From Rutpela maculata (taxonomy: Eukaryota > Arthropoda > Insecta > Coleoptera > Cerambycidae), in the NCBI GenBank assembly GCA_936432065.2, contig OW386292.2, positions 99,715,829 to 99,779,828 of the forward strand: DNA of 64,000 nt. Direction: 5' to 3'. The notes below the pieces were generated by a model. It had not been told where the DNA came from, made no database searches, and saw nothing but the letters and a program-made list of their open reading frames with translations. The first letter of the stretch is position 1. Each line of letters opens with the position of its first letter. This document shows positions 1 to 9,300 of this stretch, one piece after another. The position numbers and the translations under genes were made by a program.

Positions 1-893
1 ACAGGCATTGCTGCCACACCATATTTTACTCTCACCTCCAGGAGGCATTGCTCCTGTTATTCTAACCCATTTTATTTTCTAACTTCACCCTGTATAAGGT
101 GAAAATTTTACTATCATTATATGAGTATTCCAATACTTACCTTCACACTTACCTTATTACTGGCCAATTTACTTCAATTCGTCAAATCCGCCAGTAACTT
201 CAGCCACAAAATTTCATTCAATCTCATCTCTCGAGTTCCAGCAGAAACTTGCTGCGAGCTTCAGCCCTCTCAACGCTTCAGTTAACTTCTGTGCAAGTCT
301 GAACACTTGTACATCTCACCCCTCCATGTGCACGAGTCCAACTTGGGCCAGTGATCTGCCAAGTTGATGTACAACAGTCCTGTCGTGGGATGGGCCAAAC
401 CTTGCCCCACGATTCTACGAAAGGGCCAACAATCCCGTCGAGGTTCAGGTTGGAGATGCCTTGCCTCCGAAGGGCAACTTGTGACCACTTCGAACACAAC
501 CCAGATGAAGACAACGACACGCGTTTTGTTTTGTCACTAAATCCGAAATTATTTTCTTTCTGTGCAACTAATTATTTAAGTAAAGTGCCTTATGTACTAG
601 AATTATATTGCCGTATATTATTACATGATTTGTACTGACAAATATTTAGCTGCGCCCAGATAGGTAAATTATTTAACTTAAATTTTAAGGTAGATTTTGT
701 ATCATATGATAGCCAAAATTCGCCAGTCGTATCGAAAATTAGTACGGTCAATTTTAGCCAAGAAAATTTTCAAACTTCCAAAATTTCATTAGTCCGGTCA
801 ACATTTCTCCAAAAAATTAGTCCGGTCAAATTTTCAGTCAATTTCTCTTCTCATTTTCTACACTCCCGAAATTTTGCCTTCCCGGCAGGGTGG
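1..893 (+). mobile_element. 3' noncoding end of Gypsy element X
   Basis: This stretch matches, with gaps, the region between the pol stop and the 3' LTR of elements A and B (reverse strand, 5140-6383 and 15443-16701), C (34813-35912) and G (55839-56915). It holds a row of short inverted repeats near its start (2-13, 40-55, 86-101, 124-137, and an 8-bp stem 157-164/190-197). Next comes a strongly conserved ~300-bp block (about 240-530), then an AT-rich part ending in a G-rich tract just before the LTR at 894. No pol coding sequence remains in the window. It is the tail of a plus-strand copy that starts upstream of the window. Confidence 0.85.
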
Positions 894-954
894 TGTTATA
901 GTCGGCTGGAAAATAAGGCCAGCCAATCAGAACGCTCCATTCCGCCCCGGTCTA

Positions 955-990
955 GCATAAATACAATGGCAACTCTGAGACGCTATCAGT
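955..990 (+). promoter_or_regulatory. LTR L1 core promoter (TATA variant + initiator)
   Basis: CATAAATA lies about 30 bases upstream of a TCAGT motif whose A is at 988. The same arrangement occurs in the other LTRs of this family, where the box is the better TATAAAT. This spacing is what arthropod RNA polymerase II core promoters use. The function is inferred. Confidence 0.55.
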
Positions 991-2464
991 TTCTCGCGGT
1001 CCACAGCACGTGTCGCATCGTCGGAGCTCGATCACCTATTTTCATCATTTTGGGCATCATCCCACAACTTTACAACATTCTAATCATTACTCAAGCACGA
1101 AGAAACCCTTCTGCAATCATTTTACATTATTTAAACTTCGCTTCGTTACGTAGAATACTGACGAAGTCATTTTAATTGGAAAACCAAGTCTATTGCACCA
1201 CGGTTAGGAGTTCCACCTACGCATTTTCAAGTTTATTCCACCACGGATTGACTGTCCCCAGCTCTCTCACCATTTTGGGAACGAAATCGTGTCATAGCAG
1301 GTTAAGTACAGTAAATGTGCGGTTAATTAAACTCGTCTCGCGAGCGCGAATGTTAGGGAAGTTTGGCTATCTAGCTAGGTGTACTTAAACTTAATAGAAG
1401 GTATTACTCGACACGAAATTTAATTTCTAAAGTGAATCCTTTTCTCTTTCCCCATCCTACCAGAGCTGGGCTAAACCCCCTCAGCTCCTAGGAGGACAAG
1501 CAGCCATCAAATAAATTTCTTAAAACGAGCATAAGGTCTCGCAACGTCTTATTTTCTTATCCTAAGTGAAATTTAAACTCAAGTGCCTTCAGGACAGGAC
1601 ATTAAGGTAAACTTTCACAAACATTAACCTGGGAAGCGGGGCCGTCAGCCTGTCAGCTCCAGTAACATTCAGTGTCTAGGTAGCGGGGCCATCTGCCTGC
1701 CGGCGCCTACAAACTAATTCAGAAATAGAACTCTCTGCTGAGGTTCTAACAGGGACAGAGACACTTTGCTTTGCTAGCCCTCTTCTAGGGAGTCCCAAGA
1801 GTGTAAAGTAGAGTCAGTGCAACCCAAACTTTCATGGAGGCAGAGAAGCAGAGCAGCTCAGTGATTTTTTTTATGTACAATTTTCTTGCAGCTTTGAAGC
1901 AGAGTTCCAGTACTGTAGAAAAGGTGTGATCGCTTGTGTGGCGTAGATTAATTTAAGTACTTGCATTCACCAGGCCTAAGGAGCCTTGTAGAGGTAAATA
2001 AAGTTAGTAAGTAGCACAAGCCGTCCCACCGAATGCACCACAGAATTTTGTAAAATTGCTTGTAACTTTTGAACTATGTAAAATCTCAACTGTCTGTAAA
2101 GTGATTATTTCGTTCTGACGTATGTGGAAAACCATCCTACAGAGCCCGCGCGGCTAACTACGTTATTAACGCAAATAAGTTTTTTCCATCGATCAGCTGA
2201 TTGCGCCACACTAACATTTTCTCTGTGGTAACTTTCACCAAAATCATTATCACGCGAGCTACGTTTCATTTTGAAAGTACAAGCACCCTCACAAGCCAAC
2301 ACACGTTGCACAACAACCAATTCGGCAGGGTACGAGTGAATTGACTTTCCTCGTACCCACGCACAAACCTTCGACCAGCTCAAATTGCAAGGAACTCTGA
2401 ACTTTCCAGTGTTTCGAAACCAACCTTCTCGGCTACAGTCTCCAAGTGCGGTCCGCGTTTCACG

Positions 2465-2985
2465 ATGTCGCGTACTAGCAGCAGCACGGACACTGTCCCC
2501 GAACACTTACACCAAGACTGGGAGAATCTAAACCAGGATCCAGCTTTACGATTCTTTCTACGTGACTGGACTCCGAGCCTACAGACAACTGTCGTGTCGA
2601 GCCCACGCAGAAGGCAATTTTCTCCCCAAACAAATTCCGGGCACGACGACTTCGACGCCGACGAAGAAGGGGAACCAGAAGCACGCGTCGGGCGATCTGG
2701 GAGGCCTGGAGGCCTGACCCCAACGACGAGGCCGCTCCACTCGGGCCACAGCGTACAAGGAAGCGCGGACACGAGTCAGACCGGTGCCACGCAGATGCCG
2801 CAAGGTATAAGCTTCGGGAGGAGGGTGAAAGTGGTGCACCATCCTAGCTACAGCGACGCGCCGCTACGAGAAGAGCACACCCAGGTACGAGACGACGACG
2901 GGACTGCGCAAGCGCAGAGGCTCAACCCGGCGCTCTCACCGTTACCTCACGACAACCCCCGCATTTTTTCCCCCCGCCGAAGACA
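2465..2985 (+). CDS. LTR-encoded Gag N-terminus (L1 copy)
   Basis: The frame opens with MSRTSSSTDTVPEH and stays open to the LTR end (about 173 codons), then runs on into the neighbouring antisense LTR until 3358. The matching region of elements A and B is the start of their long gag-pol frames, so this is a real Gag N-terminus whose downstream part is missing because this is a 3' LTR. The protein is rich in Ser, Thr, Arg and Pro and has no recognised domain. It shares the core PALRFF and a TVV-SP-RRQ segment with A/B. If transcribed from L1 it would give a short truncated Gag. Confidence 0.6.
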
Positions 2986-2989
2986 ATAT
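2986..2989. repeat. ATAT junction between L1 and element A
   Basis: LTR L1 ends in CA and L2 starts with TG on either side of ATAT. It serves as the right-hand target duplication of element X and the left-hand one of element A. Element A has ATAT at its other edge too (13288-13291). Confidence 0.85.
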
Positions 2990-5139
2990 TGTCTTCGGCG
3001 GGGGGAAAACGTAGGGGGGAACTGTTCTCGGTTCGATGGTGAGAGCGCCGGGGGAGCCTCCGCAATTCTGCGCTCCCGACGTCCCGACGCACCTGGCTGT
3101 GCATTTCTTGAGGCGGCGTGTCGCTGTGGCCCGAAGACGATGCCGTTTCACGCCCCTTGCCAAAGCTTACACCTTTCGGCATCTGCATTTCTCCAGCTTG
3201 GCCCTGGCCTGTGCTTCCTTGTGCACTGTGGCGAGAGAGAGCTGGCCTCGCCGTGTGGGTCAGGCTTCCATGCCTCCCAGATCGCCCGACGCGTGCTTCT
3301 GGTTCCCTGTCCTGGACGTCAAGTCCGGAGTGTGTTGTTGACGTGTGTTGCCTCCTGAGTGGGCTCGTCACTACAGTAGTTTGAGGGCTTGGTGTCAAGT
3401 CGCGGAAAAAGAATCGAAGGGCTGGATCTTCCTGTAGATTTTGCCAATCTCTTCTTACGTGAATTGGGGCTGTGTCCGTGCTGCTGCTCGCGCGCGACAT
3501 GATGAAACGCGGCCCGCACTTGGAAACTGAAGCCGAGAAAGATTCGAAAGTACCACGAAAATTGTCTCTGATAAAATTCGAAAGTACGTCGAAGATTGTC
3601 TTTGTGGTTGCGAGGAAAATTAATTCTCTCGCACCCCGCGGATTTGATGTTGGGAGACTAGTCCTGGTGTATATGAGTGCTTGTACTCATAAACAACGAA
3701 GCGTAGTTGAAACGAAATTGTTTGTTTGAAAATGTCCGAGGCAGCGCTGAATGTCTGGCCCCCAACGGAAACGTGAGTTGAGCGTTCGAAGCGGTGCTGA
3801 ATTTCTGGCCCCCAACGGAAACGTAATTTGTGAACGTCCGAGGCGGTGCTGAATTTCTGGCCCCCAACGGAACGCGGTTTGAGGTGACCCGAAAAAATTT
3901 ATTTTCTTTAATAATAATTTCGGCGCCGTGTGCACCTGGGGGATGCCTTCTGCGTTCGTCAGAACGGAAAAATCACTTCACAAAAGTTTACATTTTTTCA
4001 AAATACAAAAATTACAGACTTATTGGTGAATTGTTAGTGGTGCATTTGGGAAAGACGGCTTGTGCTACTTGTTACGCGAGTCAACTTCAACGAGGCACCT
4101 GACGGCCTGGTGAATGCAAGTTAATGAGTAGCCGGCGCGGCACAAGCGATCCCCCTTTGCTGCAGGGCTGGAACTCGGCAACTTGGCTGTAAAAAATGTA
4201 CAAGAATAATGTCACTTCTGCTCAGCTGGATGGCTTCTCCGTAGCTTACTGTCTATGCACTGGCTCTACGTTACTAGAGGACTCCCTAGAAGAGGACTAG
4301 CAAAGTAAGAAAGTCTTTGTCCTTATCTGAACCTCAGCAGAGAGTTCAATTTGGCAAAATGTCACTAAGTGCAGGCAGGCGGATGGCCCTGACCTAGATC
4401 AATGTTTTTTGGTTTGAACCTCCTCGGAGAGTTCAATGCACTGACTGTCTGATCAGCTGGGGCTGCAGGCTGATGGCCCCGCTACCCAGGTTAAAGTTTA
4501 TGGTGGTTCTTTACCTTTAAGTCCGGTGTAGAAGCACTTTAATTTAAATCACTGTGGGAAATAAATTAGACGTTGCGAGGCCTTATGCTCGTTTAGAATT
4601 TTATTTATTACAGCTTGTCCTCCTTGGAGCTGAGGGGGTTTGAGCCCAGCTCTGGTAGGATAGGAAAGAGAGAGGATTCACTCATTCATTAAGACACTCG
4701 AATTCGAATAATACCTTATATTAATTAATTTCACCTGGTAAGGTAGCCAAACTTCCCTAACTCGCGACTCGCGTAATTTAGAAAATAAAACTAATTAATC
4801 AGTACTTGTCATTCGCAAATTGTCGGTGCCTAGCTGTAGAAGCTGTGTGTTGAAGAGTTCATCAGTATGCAATGATTAAAAGAAATGTTAGAAATGTTGT
4901 TGGACCAGCTGGGGTTACTTCGGAGAGCTCCCTCGGTGGTGAAGATGAATATGTGCCCGCTGGGGTTACCGCTGTGGGCTCCCTCGGTGGCAGAAAGAAA
5001 ATGATCGAGTCCCGAAGTGACGTGGAGAGTGCACTGCGAATGACTGATAGCGTCACCAGTGTCACAAATATATTTATACTATGCCGGGGAGAAATGCAGC
5101 AATTTGATTGGCTGGCTTATTTTCAGCCGGACTATAACA
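2990..5139 (-). repeat. LTR L2 (3' LTR of element A)
   Basis: On the plus strand it runs from TGTCTTCGG to ACTATAACA. It is 2150 bp, against 2151 bp for L3, L4 and L5. The embedded Gag N-terminal frame (3500 downward) is shifted by a one-base deletion compared with L3. Three tandem units at 3735-3885 each contain TGGCCCCCAACGGA on the plus strand. Confidence 0.93.
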
Positions 5140-6383
5140 CCACCCTGCCGGGAAGGCAAAATTTCGGGAGTGTTGAAAATTAAGAGAGAAAATTGAAAAG
5201 AAAATTTGAAAGAAATCTGACCGGCGAAATTTAAAATTTGACCGGGCTGATGAGGTTTAAGAAGTTCGAAACGTTCTTGATTAAATTGATCGTACTAGTT
5301 TCGATTGAAAAAATGGAAGAGAAATTTTGATAGAAATCAGCCTGAGCTAATTTGAATTGAGGTTGAAAAGATTTGAACATTTTCTTGACAAGTGGGTCGT
5401 ACTAATTTTCAAAAATGACTGGTGAATTTTGGCTACCTTGTATACAAAACTACCTTAAAATCTAAATTAAAATATTTGACCTATCTGGGCGCAGCTAAAT
5501 ATTTATCAGTACAAAACATGTAGTAAATATATTGCAATATAATTTTAGTACATAAGGCACTTTACTTAAATAATTAGTGGCACAGAAAGTAAATAATTTT
5601 CGGAAATTACAATGTAAAAACGCGTGTCGATGTCTTCGTCCGGGTTGTGTTCGAAGTGGTCACAAGTTGCCCTTCGGAGGCAAGGCATCTCCAACCTGAA
5701 CCTCGACGGGATTGTTGGCCCTTTCGTAGAATCATGGGGCAGGGTTTGGCCCATCCCATGACAGGACTGTTGAACGTCGACTTGGCAGATCACTGGCCCA
5801 AGTCGGACTCGTACACACGGAGGGGTAAAATGTACAAGTTTTCATACTTGCACAGAAATTAACGGAAGTGTTGAGATGGCTGAAGCTCGCAGCAGGGTTT
5901 CCTACTGGGAACTCGAGAGATGAGGTTGAAATTTGGATAAGATGACAGAAGTTTACTGGCGGATTTTAATTGAAAATAAAGTAAAATGGCCAGTAAATAA
6001 GGTAAGTATGGAGGTAAGTATTAAAATACTGAAATGATGATGAGTAATAAATTTCACCTTATACAGGGTGAAATTAGAAAATAAATGGTGGATGCGCTGG
6101 TAATTTCGAAAAATTAATAAAATTGCAGGAACAATGCTTCCTGGGGTTTAGAATGATAATAGGTGGTGTAGCAGCAATGCCTGTTGCACCAGAATAAAAT
6201 AAAAGTGGTTATGTAGGTTAGAATAGTAGATAATAATGATTAATATGTGGTGGAATAAGATAATTCCCTTTACAGGGACAGAACAAGGAAAATGAAATGA
6301 AAATGGCGAATGCGCCGGTAAGGAAAATAATAATAGTGGCCGAAAGGCCTTGGAGCAATGCCTCCGGATAATATATGAGGTTA
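5140..6383 (-). other. 3' noncoding region of element A with hairpins
   Basis: No convincing sense gene lies between the pol stop and the 3' LTR. In the element sense it has a string of short stem-loops, including AGGAA/TTCCT around a GCATTG loop (6127-6142) and an 8-bp stem TTACTGGC/GCCAGTAA (5953-5960 with 5989-5996). It then has the conserved ~300-bp block (about 5625-5930). The strand opposite to the element carries a 71-codon frame in that block (5647-5862) that is also open in the other four copies. Confidence 0.8.
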
Positions 6384-9300
6384 TTATGGCCACAACCCTA
6401 CGATAGGGCAGGCGTCATCTAGGATCGAGACTTCGGGGTCATCTTCTTGATAATCCTCAAGGGTGACCGAGTGGAAGCTATAGTTAACAGGGACTGCTAG
6501 ATTGGTTAGCTCTGGGTTTCCCTGGTCACCGGCTTCATCTTCTTCTCGCTGTCGGCTCCTCTCCTGGGCCTCTTGGATCCTTCGGATTAATTGCCGTTCG
6601 GGCGTCCCTAAGATCCTTTCTCGGTCTCGTTGACATTGTCGAAGTAGCGCCTCTTTACTAGGTCGAAATACTAAGATAGGCACTCTGCTCGTACTAGGGT
6701 CCTGAGGGGGTGACCTTGATTGTAACCGCCTTGCAGCTTCTACTGCTCTTCTTGGGCTACCGATCATCGGGGCTTCACTTGTACTAGGCTGTGCTATGTC
6801 TCTCTGTGCTTCCTGCACCGGGGTCCTCGGTCTGGCACTTGGGCCGGCTCGCTCAGGTCCTGGCCTGGCAGGTCCTACTTCCGGAGGTTCATCCGGATCA
6901 CTATCGCTATCCGTCTCATCATCGTTCGGCGCTGGTGGCGGGAATGGCGCCGGTCTGAGGTCATTTACATGAACATGATGCTGTGCTCCATTCCTGTCCA
7001 CTTCGTAAACGTTGTCACCTAGTACTCGTGGGGGGCTGAATGCCCATGGGGGGCTGAATGCTGTTGCGGTGCCTGGGAATTGTCTAACCATCACCAATTC
7101 TCCTACTTCGAAATGAATCGGCGCTTCTCGATGCTCCGGGAACATATCTCTTTGGTAAACAATCTGCCTTTCCTGGGCTCGTCTCACCCGTGCTTCTCGT
7201 TGTTGAGCATTGTTTTCCACTTCCTGTTGATTAACCGGGTGATTCCATTCCCCTGGTTTAACCAGCGGTGCTCCGAGTAACAACTGACTGGGTGACATGC
7301 CTATGGCTGCATTAATTCGGGTATGAAGTTTGAGCATAATGTCTGACAAACTCTCATCCCATCGGTTTTCGGTTTTATTGAGCATTTCAACTCGGAGGGC
7401 CTTCTTAATCTCTTGGCTCCTCCGTTCCACTGGATTGGCCTGTTGATGGTAAATGGGGGACGTATAGGCGTGGATGTCATGTCTACGAGTATACCTTTCC
7501 CATGCCAAGGACGTAAATTGCGTCGCATTGTCTGTGATTATTCGCTGTGGATATCCCCATCGATTGAACACTTCGGTGAGGAATTGCAACATGACCGTTA
7601 CTCCACTGGTAGGGGACGCTTTCAGTTCTACCCAGTTTGAAAAGGTGTCTGTCAGCACGGAGAGGTATCGGTTGCCTGTTCTGGTTTCAGGGTAAGGTCC
7701 CATGGCGTCAAAGCTAACCACTTGCCATGGTTTGGTGGGTGGCCTGGGCCGTAGGGGTGCTTTAGCCTGCAAAGCACCTCCTCGTTTTGTGGCGGCGCAT
7801 ATCACGCAGTGTCGAACGTGCGTGCGTATCTGTTTGACCATTGCCGGCCAGTAGTATAAGCGGCGGACTGCTGCGACAGTCTCATCCCGCCCTGGATGTC
7901 CAGCGGCGTCGTGATAATGGTGAATCACCCTCTGCCAAAATTGTAGAGGTACGACTAATCCTTGTCTTCCATCTCGAATGTACCAGATTAAACCGTCTTC
8001 TACTCGAAAGTCCTGGCGTAATGTTCGTTGCCATGGAGCTAATCCTTCTTCCGGCTGCTGTATCAATTCTTGCCATCTGGCTCGAGTGGCTTGATACTCT
8101 TCGCTATCTGCCTGTGCCTGGCGTATCTGATCTAATAATGACGCTGGCTCGTCATTTTCATCCAACAAAGCCAACGTAAAAGTTGCTGGTTGTACAAAAG
8201 CGGCTGGGACTCGTCCTCGATGTTCCCAGGCCTCTGCGGATGTCATTCCTTCAGCGGGTAAATTTATCTCGGGCGGTATTAATCTATCATCAACATTCTC
8301 TCCATCTTCAGGCACGTGTCCTTCAGGGTGTCGTGATAGAAAATCCGGGAGTTGATTTTGCCTCCCAGGGCAGTGCTGGACGGTAAAGTTGAATTCTTGC
8401 AACTGTAGTGCCCATCTTGTGAGCTTGGCTCTTTCGTCCTTGAACTTGTCCAACCAAGTCAAAGCGCGACTGTCAGTAATCAAGGTGAACGGTCTGTCTC
8501 CCAGAACGGCTCTGTATCTCTTACATGCCCATATTACGGCTAATGTTTCTTGTTCATTACAATGATATTTGCGCTCAGCGGCAGTAAATTTTGCGCTGGC
8601 GCACGAAATAATCCTTCTCTGTCCAGATGGCTCTTGTTGCCAGAGGACAACACCCATGCCTTGCATGCTAGCATCGGTTTGTAAGAAAAACGGTAAGCTC
8701 GGGTCTGGCCGGCTTAGCGTCAAAGGTTTAGATAAAGCTTCCTTTAAATTCTGGAAGGCTTCCTCAGCCTCTGGGGTCCATCGAAAGTGTTTCTTCCCCA
8801 CCAGGTCTGTCAAAGGAGCAGATAATGCGGCAAATCCTGGTACATATTCTCGTAACCAGTTTGCCGTTCCCAAGAAACTCTGCAATTCTTTCATGGTTCG
8901 TGGCGTGGCAAATTCTCTGATTTGTATCACATGTTTTTCCTGCGGCTTATTGTGCAAAGCCGTTACTCGGTGTCCCAAGTAGTCTAATGCTTCCATCCCG
9001 AAACGACACTTTTCCAGGGAGCAGCGAAGACCATGGTTTCGTAATCTCTCCAATACCAACCTTAAATGGTGAACGTGTTCTTCGTGCGACGCCGAATAGA
9101 CGATGATATCATCGAGATACACTTTTGCGAATTTATCCAAGTATCCTGCTAAGACTTCTGTCATAAGTTTCTGGAACGTCGATGGGGCGCTCTTTAGCCC
9201 GAAAGGCATTACCAAAAACTCATAGGTCGCTCCATCAGGAGTGCTGAAAGCTGTATAAGGTATGCTGGATTCTTCCATGGCTACCTGCCAGTATCCACTG

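Larger units (their letters stand above)
894..2985 (+). repeat. LTR L1 (3' LTR of element X)
   Basis: The LTR begins TGTTATAG and ends GAAGACA, the same termini as the other plus-type LTRs (L6, L7, L8). It has a TATA-like box at about 956-963 and a TCAGT initiator at 986-990. It ends with an open Gag N-terminal frame from 2465. Length is 2092 bp. It is followed by ATAT and then by the LTR of element A in the opposite orientation. Confidence 0.9.

Noticed and set aside
2990..3519. Several overlapping frames of 60-100 codons in every A/B-type LTR
   Set aside because: Only the frame that leads into gag-pol is continued in the elements. The others are GC-rich shadows over the same bases.
6384..7000. 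Possible env gene downstream of pol in A/B
   Set aside because: The tail is in frame with integrase, has no signal peptide or membrane segment and is Pro/Arg/Asp-rich. No separate env frame exists.
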